A stretch of 64,000 nt of DNA, taken from assembly GCF_014138045.1 (NCBI RefSeq), contig NZ_JACGXA010000001.1:493501-557500 (forward strand), in the 5' to 3' direction. Source of the DNA: Nocardioides ginsengisegetis (GTDB lineage: Bacteria; Actinomycetota; Actinomycetes; Propionibacteriales; Nocardioidaceae). The notes beneath the pieces were generated by a model. It saw nothing but the letters and a program-made list of their open reading frames with translations. It did no database searches and was not told the origin of the DNA. Below, piece by piece: positions 26,249 through 34,694 of this stretch (position 1 is its first letter; every line of letters starts with the position of its first letter). Made by a program: the position numbers and the translations under genes.

Positions 26249-27484
26249 TGTCCGCCTGGTGAAGGCGACCTTCCCGCCGGCCTGTTTGGTCATCGTGAAC
26301 TTCGGATCATGGGCCCGGGCGTGGTGGTGGGGGCAGAGGAGCATGCCCTTCTCCACGGAGGTCTCGCCGTCGAGGTGCCAGGGGATTTCGTGGTGGCAGT
26401 GGCACAGGCCTGGTGGCCAGTCGCATCCTTCGGCGTTGCAGCCGCCCTGTTCGATGGCCATCGCGATCCGTTGGGACTCGGTGTGGAAGCGGCGCTTGCG
26501 GCCCAGGTCCAGCACCTGGGACTTGCCGCCGAGCACGGCGGGGATGATCCCGGCCTCACAGGCCAGCCGCCGCGCCTGGCCGGCGGTGATCCGCTCAACG
26601 GTGTCCAAGGAGGCTGCTTTGAGGCCGCCCATCAGGGTGGAGATGTCCATCGTCACCACGACGGTTGCGTTGACGCCGCCCGCCTTGGGGAGCTTCTTGG
26701 TCGGGTAGCGCTCGATCAGCTCGACGAACGCCTGCCCCATCCGCTCCGCACTGGGCCGCCGTTCGCCAACTGAACCGTCGACGGCGGCCCGGTGCTTCGG
26801 GGCGGCGAACGCGAGCAGCGCCTTCTTCAACATCGCGGCCTGCGCGGACGGCAGCGTGAACCGGCCATGGACCTTGCCGTGCCCGTCGTCGGTCATGGTG
26901 AGTTTCGTGGACCGGGCGGCCTCGCGTTCTTCGTCCTCGAGTTGCTTGGCCTCGTGGGCCTCGGCGGCCTCGGGGTCCAGCAGCTCCAGGATCCGTCGGC
27001 CCAGCCTCTTCAACGCCTTGGCGTCGTGCTCGGCGGCGAACTTGATCAGCATCGCCTCGGCCTCGTCGCGGTGCTCGACCGGGAGGACCTCGACCGCATC
27101 GACGATCACCCTCGCCTGCTCCACGAGGACGTCGCCCGCGGCCACCGCCGTACGCAACGCGGGCCGCGCCGCGAGCGCGACCGCGAGGCGCATCTTCCCG
27201 TGCGCCGCAGTACGGGTCTGGTTGGTCGCGTGCGCCCAGAAGTTCGAGGTTGAGGTCGCCCCGACGGACTCCCCAACCCCGACGGTCTTGGCGTGCTCGG
27301 CGACCCGCATCTCCAGCTCCGCGAGCTGGGCGGACAGCCGGGTCGCCGCCGTGAGGGTGGCAGCGGACTCGTCCGGCGACATCGACCACAACGAGACATC
27401 CGCCAGCTCCGCAAGCTGCGACTGCATGGCCTCGACAGCTCGCGACACCTGGTGTCGAGGCGGCTGGGTGACCATCGCTGTCAT
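26246..27484 (-). CDS. DUF222/HNH endonuclease domain protein, copy 2
   Basis: The product is 412 residues with the same layout as copy 1: DUF222 domain (about 20-330) and C-terminal HNH domain (CHCHHEIPWH and CPHHHARAHDP). It differs from copy 1 mainly in residues 6-60 and at scattered sites. Many DNA differences in the conserved part are at third codon positions, so both copies appear to be kept functional. The start codon sits at the end of a leader matching copy 1. Downstream homology between the copies ends at the stop codon, which suggests the element runs from leader to stop. Confidence 0.9.
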   Translation of the reverse strand: MTAMVTQPPRHQVSRAVEAMQSQLAELADVSLWSMSPDESAATLTAATRLSAQLAELEMRVAEHAKTVGVGESVGATSTSNFWAHATNQTRTAAHGKMRLAVALAARPALRTAVAAGDVLVEQARVIVDAVEVLPVEHRDEAEAMLIKFAAEHDAKALKRLGRRILELLDPEAAEAHEAKQLEDEEREAARSTKLTMTDDGHGKVHGRFTLPSAQAAMLKKALLAFAAPKHRAAVDGSVGERRPSAERMGQAFVELIERYPTKKLPKAGGVNATVVVTMDISTLMGGLKAASLDTVERITAGQARRLACEAGIIPAVLGGKSQVLDLGRKRRFHTESQRIAMAIEQGGCNAEGCDWPPGLCHCHHEIPWHLDGETSVEKGMLLCPHHHARAHDPKFTMTKQAGGKVAFTRRT

Positions 27485-27698
27485 GGGTCAATTCCAGCAG
27501 GGACCACCGACAAAACCGCAGGCCAGAGCCTCTATTTCGACTAGAGAAAGGTAAAGAATCGAGAGAATCTTGAAGCCTCGATCGAACGGTCGAGTGAAGA
27601 AGCCGAAAGCAAGGAATCAGGGCCCGGAGGCACCTCGTGCGAACCCTGCGGTGACCACGGAAGTCAAAGAAATACGCGCCGAAGGCGCGAGGCCCCGC
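27485..27698 (-). repeat. Conserved leader of DUF222/HNH copy 2
   Basis: This matches the copy 1 leader (3848-4063) over its whole length. It shares the hairpin CGCGC-CGAAG-GCGCG at 27675-27689 and a 47-nt block ending at 27658 that looks identical to copy 1. The last 90 bp before the start codon are also nearly the same. The middle (about 27580-27610) diverges. A partial REP-like border (GTCAACCAGCGAAG) lies at 27726-27739. Confidence 0.75.
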
Positions 27699-27752
27699 AC
27701 CCAACGTCGGCGAACAGGTCCCCACGTCAACCAGCGAAGCGAGAATGTCGGG

Positions 27753-28826
27753 ATGGACGTGCACCACCTGACCCGCGCCGACGCCCGGCGCATCGCGGTC
27801 CGCGCCCAGCTGCTCGACCTGCCCCGCCCCACCGGTCTGCACGAGGTGGCTCGCCACCTGACGGTGCTCCAGGCCGACCCGACGGCGGCGGTGGCGCCGA
27901 GCGCCGACCTGGTGGTGTGGTCGCGGCTGGGGGCGGAGCACCGGCGCGGTGACCTCGAGGACGCGGTGGCCGCGGGCTCGTTGATCGAGCTGCAGGGGAT
28001 GCTCCGGCCGGCCGAGGACATCGCGCTCTTCCGGGCGGAGATGGCGGTGTGGCCGGGGACCGGGGACCTGATCGAGTGGCAGCGCGACGCCCGAGACTGG
28101 CTGGAGACCAACGACGGGTGTCGCCGCGACATCCTCGACAAGCTGTACGACGAGGGGCCGCTGCCCTCGAGCGCGCTGCCCGACACGACCGTGCTGCCGT
28201 GGGAGTCGAGCGGCTGGAACAACGACCGCAACGTGCGGATGCTGCTCGGACTGCTGGTCCGCCGCGGGGAGGTGGCGGCCGCCGGCTACGAGGGTCGCGA
28301 CCGGCTCTGGGACCTCGCCGAGCGGGTCTATCCGGACGTACCGGTGGTCCCGCTCGACAAGGCGCTGCGGATCCGGGACGAGCGCCACCTGCGCTCGCTG
28401 GGGATCGCCCGGCGCGCCGGACAGGCGGGGGAGCGTGCCGTCGTCGAGGGGCTGCGCGGGACGTGGCGCGTCGACCCGTCGTACCTCGACGACGCCTTCA
28501 CCGGGCGCACCGTCCTGCTGTCCCCGCTCGACCGGCTGGTCTTCGACCGCAAGCGGATGGAGGACCTGTTCGAGTTCGACTACCAGCTCGAGATGTACAA
28601 GCCGGCGGCCAAGCGGCGCTTCGGATACTGGGCGATGCCGATCCTGCACGGCGACCGGCTGGTCGGGAAGCTGGACGCGACAGCGGACCGCCGGGCCGGG
28701 GTCCTGCGCGTCGATGCGGTGCACGAGGACGAGCCGTTCGGCAAGCGGCTGGCGGCCGAGGTGCGTGAGGAGATCGAGGACCTCGCCGACTGGCTCGAGC
28801 TGGAGCTGGAGATCAGCTGCGGGTGA
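27753..28826 (+). CDS. Winged-helix DNA glycosylase, YcaQ/AlkX-like
   Basis: The product is 357 residues of the HTH_42 family, which holds the YcaQ/AlkZ glycosylases that unhook interstrand crosslinks and remove bulky alkyl adducts. Tandem winged-helix folds are implied. The N-terminal catalytic region reads TVLQADPTAAV, giving the QxD form found in YcaQ/AlkX rather than the QxQ of AlkZ. Late motifs YWAMPILHGDRLVGKLD and LSPLDRLVFDRKR are typical. The ATG at 27753 gives the usual N-terminus (HHLTRADARRIAVRAQLLD). Its last 14 bp overlap the convergent nickel transporter gene. Confidence 0.88.
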   Translation: MDVHHLTRADARRIAVRAQLLDLPRPTGLHEVARHLTVLQADPTAAVAPSADLVVWSRLGAEHRRGDLEDAVAAGSLIELQGMLRPAEDIALFRAEMAVWPGTGDLIEWQRDARDWLETNDGCRRDILDKLYDEGPLPSSALPDTTVLPWESSGWNNDRNVRMLLGLLVRRGEVAAAGYEGRDRLWDLAERVYPDVPVVPLDKALRIRDERHLRSLGIARRAGQAGERAVVEGLRGTWRVDPSYLDDAFTGRTVLLSPLDRLVFDRKRMEDLFEFDYQLEMYKPAAKRRFGYWAMPILHGDRLVGKLDATADRRAGVLRVDAVHEDEPFGKRLAAEVREEIEDLADWLELELEISCG

Positions 28827-29910
28827 GGTGGGCGCTCCACCGCTCGTCGATCCGCCCGAGCTTCCAGATGGCGACCGAGGCGGCCCAGGTGACGACGAAG
28901 AGCAGCACGATGCCGTAGCCGACGTACTCGAGGTCGACGTGGGCGACCGCGGCGAGGGGGCCGTGGGTGACGCCCGCCTTGTCGGCGAGGAGGCCGACGA
29001 TCTCGATGCCGCCGATGATGAGGGCGACGGCGACCGAGAGGGCCGTGACGGTCATGTTGTAGTAGATCTTGCGCACCGGGCGGGCGAAGGCCCAGCCGTA
29101 GGCGACGGTCATGAAGGCGCCGTCGAGGGTGTCGAGCAGGCTCATGCCGGCCGCGAACAGGATCGGCAGCGTGATCACGGCCCACCACGGCAGGCTGGCC
29201 GCGACCGCGCCGCCGGCGATGACCAGCAGGCCGATCTCGGTGACGGTGTCGAAGCCGAGGCCGAAGAGGAAGCCGGTGGGGTACATGTGCCACGGCTTGG
29301 TGACCGCCCGGGTGACGCGACCCAGGATGCGGTTGAGGAAGCCGCGCTGGTCGAGCTGGCGGTCGAGCTCGGCCTCGTCGAAGTGGCCGCGGCGCATCGA
29401 CCGGAAGACCTGCACGATGCCGATGAGCGCGGCGAGGTTGATCAGGCCGATGGCGAGCAGGAACCCGCCGCTGATCAGCGTGCCCCAGACGCCGCTGAGC
29501 TGCTGGAGCGCGGAGTTCTGGTCGTTGATGCCCGAGGAGAGGGCGCGGACGCCGAGCGCCACCCCCATCACCATCACGAACACGACCGACGAGTGGCCAA
29601 GGCTGAACCAGAAGCCGACGCTCATCGGGCGCTTGCCCTCGGCCATCAGCTTGCGGGTGGTGTTGTCGATCGCGGCGATGTGGTCGGCGTCGAAGGCGTG
29701 CCGCATGCCGAGCGTGTAGGCAGTGAGGCCCAGGCCGACGCCGAGGACCTTGCCCCCGACCTCGTAGTCGTGCGGCGCGACGACGCCCACCAGCAGGCCC
29801 CAGCCCACGACGTGGAGCAGGAGCACGAAGCCGAGGGTGCGGACGAGACTGCGCTTCTCGCCGGCCGAGAGCGGCCGACGGACCGGGCGGTCGATCGTCG
29901 TGGGCGTCAT
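28813..29910 (-). CDS. NiCoT-family nickel/cobalt transporter
   Basis: The product is 365 residues with about eight membrane helices. The family signature RHAFDADHIAAIDN (HX4DH) lies in the second helix. FSLGHSSVVF, LFGLGFDTVTEIG and GMSLLDTLDG supply the other conserved motifs. It imports Ni(II) and/or Co(II). The start is ATG at 29910. A promoter (TTGCAC, 16 bp, TACGCT) predicts a leaderless mRNA and is overlapped by a Nur box, so nickel likely represses it. This points to nickel rather than cobalt as the main substrate. Confidence 0.93.
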   Translation of the reverse strand: MTPTTIDRPVRRPLSAGEKRSLVRTLGFVLLLHVVGWGLLVGVVAPHDYEVGGKVLGVGLGLTAYTLGMRHAFDADHIAAIDNTTRKLMAEGKRPMSVGFWFSLGHSSVVFVMVMGVALGVRALSSGINDQNSALQQLSGVWGTLISGGFLLAIGLINLAALIGIVQVFRSMRRGHFDEAELDRQLDQRGFLNRILGRVTRAVTKPWHMYPTGFLFGLGFDTVTEIGLLVIAGGAVAASLPWWAVITLPILFAAGMSLLDTLDGAFMTVAYGWAFARPVRKIYYNMTVTALSVAVALIIGGIEIVGLLADKAGVTHGPLAAVAHVDLEYVGYGIVLLFVVTWAASVAIWKLGRIDERWSAHLTRS

Positions 29911-29917
29911 GTTGCCC

Positions 29918-29945
29918 AGCGTACCCACTTGCAAACAATGTGCAA
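29918..29945 (-). promoter_or_regulatory. Nur box overlapping the nickel transporter promoter
   Basis: TTGCAA-ACAAT-GTGCAA at 29929-29945 fits the Streptomyces Nur consensus tTGCaa-N5-ttGCAA. On the minus strand the same bases include a -35 (TTGCAC, 29945-29940), followed after 16 bp by a -10 (TACGCT, 29923-29918). The -10 ends 7 nt before the ATG. Binding of Ni-loaded Nur would block RNA polymerase. Confidence 0.75.
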
Positions 29946-29977
29946 TAAGGAGGTCGGCGTACCCCTAGGATCTGGCC

Positions 29978-30337
29978 ATGGAAACGCTCCGGCTGGTGCT
30001 GCTCTTCCTCCACATCGTCGGCTTCGCCGCACTCCTCGGTGGGTTGCTGGTCCAGGCCCGGCTCCCCGAGAAGGTCGTCAACGCCCCCATGCGCGACGGC
30101 ATCGGCACGGCGTTCCTCGCCGGCCTGCTGCTCGTCGGCGTGCTCGAGTCCGGTGACGACCCGGTCAACCACGCCAAGATCGCGGTGAAGTTCGCGATCG
30201 GCCTGGTGATCCTGGTGCTGGTCATGGCCAACATGCGCAAGGAGCGGATCCCGCAGGGCCTGTGGGCCGGGATCCTCCTGCTCACGCTGGCCAACATCGC
30301 CGTCGCGCTCTTCTGGTCGCCGGTCCACTCGTCCTGA
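29978..30337 (+). CDS. Small integral membrane protein
   Basis: The product is 119 residues with four hydrophobic helices: LVLLFLHIVGFAALLGGLLV, FLAGLLLVGVLESG, FAIGLVILVLVMANM and GILLLTLANIAVALFW. The start begins METLRLVLLFLHIVGFA, with a conserved-looking His in helix 1, as in DUF2269/CopD-like proteins, but no family is firmly recognised. It is divergent from the nickel transporter across 67 bp that hold the Nur box, so it could share that control. Confidence 0.7.
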   Translation: METLRLVLLFLHIVGFAALLGGLLVQARLPEKVVNAPMRDGIGTAFLAGLLLVGVLESGDDPVNHAKIAVKFAIGLVILVLVMANMRKERIPQGLWAGILLLTLANIAVALFWSPVHSS

Positions 30338-30352
30338 CGGACAGGAGCGCGG

Positions 30353-30838
30353 TCAGCCTCCCGGGCAGAAGGCCGTGCCCGGATCCAGGTCCGGGTGGAT
30401 CGGGCCCTCACGGCCGCTGATCGCGCCCGCGCCGGCGGCGCCCCGTCGTACGGCGACGATCTCGGCGAGGATCGAGACCGCGATCTCGCCCGGCTCGTCG
30501 GCGCCGATGTCGAGACCGATCGGCGCCCGCAGCGTGGCCAGGTCCGCCTCGGTCACGCCGTGCTCCGTGAGCCACTCCCGGCGGCGGGCCTGGGTCTTGC
30601 GGGAGCCCATCGCCCCGACGTACGCCGTCCCGGACGTCAGTGCCGCCTTGATGGCCGGCGCGTCCACCTCGTCGTGGTGACTGAGCACGACGACGGCATC
30701 GACGCCCGCGAGGCCCGTCCACACCTCCTCCATCGTGGTCGCGACGACGGGTGACCAGCCGAGGGTCTCCAGCATCGGCACGAGCGCGGTGGCGACGGGT
30801 CCGTCGCCGACCACCAGCACGTTCGTCGCTTGCGTCAT
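30353..30838 (-). CDS. XdhC-type Rossmann protein
   Basis: The product is 161 residues, made of one XdhC C-terminal Rossmann domain: NVLVVGDGPVATALVPMLETLGW at the N-terminus, VVVLSHHDEVDAP, YVGAMGSRKTQARR, and PIGLDIGADEPGEIAVSILAEIVA. Proteins of this family mature or insert the molybdenum cofactor for xanthine/CO dehydrogenase-type enzymes. The N-terminal XdhC/CoxI domain is absent and no molybdoenzyme gene is nearby. The ATG at 30838 lies 58 bp from the divergent pcrA start. Confidence 0.85.
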   Translation of the reverse strand: MTQATNVLVVGDGPVATALVPMLETLGWSPVVATTMEEVWTGLAGVDAVVVLSHHDEVDAPAIKAALTSGTAYVGAMGSRKTQARRREWLTEHGVTEADLATLRAPIGLDIGADEPGEIAVSILAEIVAVRRGAAGAGAISGREGPIHPDLDPGTAFCPGG

Positions 30839-30896
30839 ACGGGGCAGTATCCGCCCGATCCGGCTGTCCGTCATGGCACGTAGGGTTGGGCGGGAG

Positions 30897-33314
30897 ATGA
30901 GCACCCCCTTCCCGATCCCCGGCCTCGAGCACCTGACCGCGACCGACGAGCCCCGGACCACGCGCCGCGGTCCGTCCCGCGAGGAGCTGCTCGAGGGGCT
31001 CAACGAGCCGCAGCGTGCCGCGGTCGTCCACGAGGGGGCGCCGCTGCTGGTCGTCGCCGGTGCCGGCTCGGGCAAGACCCGGGTGCTCACCCGCCGCATC
31101 GCGTGGCTGATCTCCGAGCGCCGGGCCCACCCCGGCTCGATCCTGGCGATCACCTTCACCAACAAGGCCGCGGCTGAGATGAAGGAGCGCGTCGAGGATC
31201 TCGTCGGCAAGCGCGCCCGGATCATGTGGGTCTCGACGTTCCACTCCGCGTGCGTGCGGATCCTGCGCAAGGAGATCGACAAGTTCGGCTTCAAGTCCAA
31301 CTTCTCGATCTACGACGCCGCCGACCAGAAGCGGTTGATGGCCCTGGTCGCCAAGGACCTCGACCTCGACCCCAAGCGCTACCAGCCCAACGCGCTGCTG
31401 CACTGGGTCTCCAACCACAAGAACGAGCTGCGCGACGCCGAGGAGGCGACCAAGGACGCGCACAACAAGCTCGAGGAGACGTACGCCGCGGCGTACACCC
31501 TCTACCAGCGCCGGCTGACCGAGGCCAACGCGCTGGACTTCGACGACCTGATCATGATGACCGTCCACCTCTTCCAGCAGTTCCCGGAGGTGCGCGAGAC
31601 CTATCGGCGCCGCTTCCGGCACGTGCTCGTCGACGAGTACCAGGACACCAACCACGCGCAGTACGCCCTCATCCACCAGCTCTGTGCCGACCAGATGGAG
31701 GAGCCGGTCGCCGCCGGCGACGAGCCCCAGGAGCGGGTCGAGCCGGCCGAGCTGATGGTCGTGGGTGACGCCGACCAGTCGATCTACGCCTTCCGCGGCG
31801 CCAACATCCGCAACATCCTCGACTTCGAGCAGGACTTCCCCAACGCGACGTCGATCCTGCTGGAGCAGAACTACCGCTCCACCCAGACGATCCTCAACGC
31901 CGCCAACTCCGTGATCGGGCACAACAAGGGCCGCAAGCCCAAGCGGCTGTGGTCCGAGGCCGGCGACGGGGAGCGGATCGTCGGCTACGTCGCCGACGAC
32001 GAGCACGACGAGGCCCGCTTCGTCTCCGAGGAGATCGACAAGCTCACCGACGAGGGCGCCCACAAGGCCGCCGACGTCGCGGTCTTCTACCGCACCAACG
32101 CCCAGTCACGCGTGTTCGAGGAGGTGTTCATCCGCACCGGCCAGCCCTACAAGGTCGTCGGCGGGGTGCGCTTCTACGAGCGTCGCGAGGTGCGCGACGC
32201 GCTGGCCTACCTCCGGATGCTGGTCAACCCGGCCGACCAGGTCTCGCTGCGCCGGATCCTCAACACCCCCAAGCGCGGCATCGGCGACCGCGCCGTGGAG
32301 TGCGTGCAGGCGCTGGCTGAGCGCGAGCGGCTGACCTTCTGGGAGGCGCTGCGCCGTGCCGACGACGCCCCGGGTCTGGCGACCCGGTCGCTGACCAACA
32401 TCCGCGGCTTCGTCGCGATGGTCGAGGAGCTCCAGTCGATGGTCGACGCGGGGGAGCGTGCCGACGTGGTGCTCGAGAGCGTGCTGTCCCGCTCGGGCTA
32501 CCTCGCCGAGCTCGAGGCCTCCGACGACCCGCAGGACGAGACCCGCGTCGAGAACCTCGCCGAGCTCGTGGCCGTCGCCCGCGAGTTCTCCGACGACCCC
32601 GTCGCCGGCCCGTCCGCCGACCCCTCGGACGTCGACGCCGGTCAGGTCGCGCCCGGGCTCTCGGACTTCCTCGAGCGGGTCGCCCTGGTCGCCGACACCG
32701 ACCAGATCCCCGACGACGACGCCGGTGTGGTCACCCTGATGACCCTGCACACCGCCAAGGGCCTGGAGTTCCCGGTCGTCTTCCTGACCGGTCTCGAGGA
32801 CGGCGTCTTCCCGCACGCGCGGGCGCTCGGCGACCAGCCCGAGCTGGAGGAGGAGCGCCGGCTCGCCTACGTCGGCGTCACCCGCGCCCGCGAGCGCCTC
32901 TACATCTCCCGCGCGGTCGTCCGCTCCGCCTGGGGCGCGCCCTCGCACAACCCCGGCTCACGCTTCCTCGACGAGCTCCCCATCGACCTCGTGGACTGGC
33001 GCCGCACCGAGGCCTCCCAGACCCGCTGGGGCCGGCCCGACCTGTCCGGCTCGGTCCGGATGGGCGAGCCCACCGCCGCCGGCCGCCGCAACTTCTCCTC
33101 CGCGGCCCTGCGTGCGGACGCTGCCTCGAAGGCCAAGCCGGCCCGGGCGATCCCGTCGCTGGAGCCCGGAGACCGGGTCATCCACGACTCGTTCGGCATG
33201 GGCACCGTCGTCGCGCTCGAGGGGGTCGCCGAGAAGGCCGTCGCGTCGATCGACTTCGGGTCCGAGGGCGTCAAGCGGCTGCTGCTGCGCTACGCGCCGG
33301 TGGAGAAGTTGTAG
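30897..33314 (+). CDS. pcrA: ATP-dependent DNA helicase PcrA (UvrD/Rep superfamily 1A)
   Basis: The product is 805 residues. Superfamily 1 motifs are in order: Q motif LNEPQRAAV, Walker A VAGAGSGKTRVL (near residue 50), Ia TFTNKAAAEMK, Walker B VDEYQDTN (near 250), III GDADQSIYAFRGA, IV LEQNYRST, V LMTLHTAKGLEF, and VI EERRLAYVGVTRA. It unwinds DNA 3' to 5' in repair and in removing RecA or stalled polymerase. The C-terminal GDRVIHDSFGMGTVVALEG is the PcrA Tudor-like RNA polymerase-binding tail. The start is ATG at 30897, with GGGAG very close. TAGGGT at 30881-30886 is a likely -10. Confidence 0.95.
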   Translation: MSTPFPIPGLEHLTATDEPRTTRRGPSREELLEGLNEPQRAAVVHEGAPLLVVAGAGSGKTRVLTRRIAWLISERRAHPGSILAITFTNKAAAEMKERVEDLVGKRARIMWVSTFHSACVRILRKEIDKFGFKSNFSIYDAADQKRLMALVAKDLDLDPKRYQPNALLHWVSNHKNELRDAEEATKDAHNKLEETYAAAYTLYQRRLTEANALDFDDLIMMTVHLFQQFPEVRETYRRRFRHVLVDEYQDTNHAQYALIHQLCADQMEEPVAAGDEPQERVEPAELMVVGDADQSIYAFRGANIRNILDFEQDFPNATSILLEQNYRSTQTILNAANSVIGHNKGRKPKRLWSEAGDGERIVGYVADDEHDEARFVSEEIDKLTDEGAHKAADVAVFYRTNAQSRVFEEVFIRTGQPYKVVGGVRFYERREVRDALAYLRMLVNPADQVSLRRILNTPKRGIGDRAVECVQALAERERLTFWEALRRADDAPGLATRSLTNIRGFVAMVEELQSMVDAGERADVVLESVLSRSGYLAELEASDDPQDETRVENLAELVAVAREFSDDPVAGPSADPSDVDAGQVAPGLSDFLERVALVADTDQIPDDDAGVVTLMTLHTAKGLEFPVVFLTGLEDGVFPHARALGDQPELEEERRLAYVGVTRARERLYISRAVVRSAWGAPSHNPGSRFLDELPIDLVDWRRTEASQTRWGRPDLSGSVRMGEPTAAGRRNFSSAALRADAASKAKPARAIPSLEPGDRVIHDSFGMGTVVALEGVAEKAVASIDFGSEGVKRLLLRYAPVEKL

Positions 33315-33336
33315 CGGTCACCGCCCCGGGCATCCC

Positions 33337-33398
33337 ACCGGGTTTCGACACGCTCCGTCGCGGCTTCGCAAGCTCAGCCGCGGTCGCTGCTCAACCAC
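33337..33398. repeat. REP-like intergenic repeat
   Basis: It begins CACCGGGTTTCGACACG, with a GC-rich and partly self-complementary middle, and ends CTGCTCAACCACC. It has the same borders as 4109-4155. It lies between the convergent pcrA and M23 genes (33315-33428), where it may also aid termination. Confidence 0.6.
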
Positions 33399-33428
33399 CA
33401 ACGATCTGATCCGCTGGCGCGGCTCAGA

Positions 33429-34403
33429 TCAGGGCTGGAGGCCGTGGACGACCAGCGCCTGGTACGGGTCCACCGGGTCGCCTCCGCCGGGGCGGACCTC
33501 GAGGTGGAGGTGCGGGCCGGTGACGTTGCCCGTGGAGCCGACGTAGCCGATGAGCTGGCCGGCGCGGACGGTCTCGCCCTCGCTCACGGCGTACGACGTC
33601 TGGTGGCAGAACCACAGCTCGGTGCCGTCGTCGAGGGTGATGACGGTCTTGTTGCCGTAGGAGCCGTCGTAGCCGGTGGAGGTGACGACGCCGCCGGCGA
33701 CCGCGACGATCGGGGTGCCGCTGGGCGCCGCGAAGTCGAGGCCGGTGTGGAAGTGGGACCACAGGCCGCTGTACTCGCCGAAGCGGGCGGTCAGGTGGTA
33801 GCCCTGCACCGGCAGCACCCAGGCGTTGAGCTTGAGCTTGGCGGCCTGCGCCTCGGCCAGCTTGGCGAACTGCGCGAGCGCGGCGTTGCGCTGCTTCATC
33901 TGCGCCTCGGCCTGCTGCACGAGCTCGGCGTTGGCGGCGTCGGCCTGCGCATCGCGGCGCGAGTCACGGCTGACGGTGGCCTTGCGGCCGTCGAGGAGGC
34001 TGCTGGAGTCGGTGCCGCTCAGGCCGCTCAGCGCGCTGGCCTGGCTCAGGCGCGCGGTGTCCGAGCCGGTCAGGGCCGGGTCGGCTGCGACGACCGCGCC
34101 GCCGGCCGAGACGGCCAGGGCGGTGATGCCGATGAGGATGGGGGCGGACGGCAGCCCGCGGAAAAGGGGGCCGCGCGAGCCGGAGCGGCGCGGGGAGACC
34201 TTCTCGGCACGGCGCTTGCCCGCGGCCGGCCTGGCAGGAGCCTGCTCGGTGGCGCGGCGGCTGGCGGTGGTGGCCTCGACGGCGGCCCGACGGGACCGCG
34301 CGGGGGCGGCCGGAGCGACCGCCTCGACCACCGGGAGCTCAGCGGTCGGGGTCTCCGAGGGACGGCGGCTGGAGCCGCGGCGTTCCGCTCGGTGGTTGCC
34401 CAT
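33429..34403 (-). CDS. M23-family metallopeptidase (peptidoglycan endopeptidase)
   Basis: The product is 324 residues. A basic, low-complexity cytoplasmic N-terminus (about 1-80) precedes one membrane/signal helix (APILIGITALAVSAGGAVVAA). A short coiled coil rich in Ala/Gln follows (about 150-185), then an M23 LytM domain. The zinc ligands are seen in HFHTGLDFAAPSGTP (H..D) and GPHLHLEVRPGG (HLH). It should cut peptide crosslinks in the wall. The ATG at 34403 has GGAG 9 nt upstream; an ATG at 34435 is possible. A promoter (TTTTCA, 18 bp, TACAGT) lies just upstream. Confidence 0.88.
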   Translation of the reverse strand: MGNHRAERRGSSRRPSETPTAELPVVEAVAPAAPARSRRAAVEATTASRRATEQAPARPAAGKRRAEKVSPRRSGSRGPLFRGLPSAPILIGITALAVSAGGAVVAADPALTGSDTARLSQASALSGLSGTDSSSLLDGRKATVSRDSRRDAQADAANAELVQQAEAQMKQRNAALAQFAKLAEAQAAKLKLNAWVLPVQGYHLTARFGEYSGLWSHFHTGLDFAAPSGTPIVAVAGGVVTSTGYDGSYGNKTVITLDDGTELWFCHQTSYAVSEGETVRAGQLIGYVGSTGNVTGPHLHLEVRPGGGDPVDPYQALVVHGLQP

Positions 34404-34694
34404 GAAGAGTGCTCCGCTGGTCGTCGGGGGGGTCATTTCAGCGAGCCATGACTGTAACGGACGGGTCACGACCCTGAAAATCAGGACCAGTCGAGGAGTG
34501 TGCCCGACGAGGGGCCCGATCGGGCCATTTCCGGCGATCTGAGGCAAATTCAGGCGGAATGCGGCGTGTCCGGAGGTGCCGTCATCGCCCAGCGGACACG
34601 CCTCGTGGCGAGACTCACGCCCGCCTGGCGCGTTCGAACTAGTCCGTTCGGGTGGTGTCAACCAACACGGGTAGTCCGTCCGGGGACCTGTTGC
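34404..34694 (-). promoter_or_regulatory. Intergenic region upstream of the M23 gene, with promoter and hairpin
   Basis: On the minus strand TTTTCA, an 18-bp spacer and TACAGT (ends 34452) form a plausible promoter. Further up, a 10-bp perfect stem (34563-34572 with 34593-34602) encloses a 20-nt loop. No c-di-AMP (ydaO) riboswitch consensus was found, although these often precede wall hydrolase genes. No small coding frame stands out. Confidence 0.4.

Noticed and set aside
30353..30838. Molybdenum hydroxylase maturation operon around XdhC
   Set aside because: No molybdoenzyme or Moco gene is adjacent; neighbours are pcrA and a small membrane protein.
34404..34694. c-di-AMP riboswitch before the M23 peptidase
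   Set aside because: These often precede actinobacterial wall hydrolases, but the conserved core sequences were not found; only a simple hairpin and promoter are visible.
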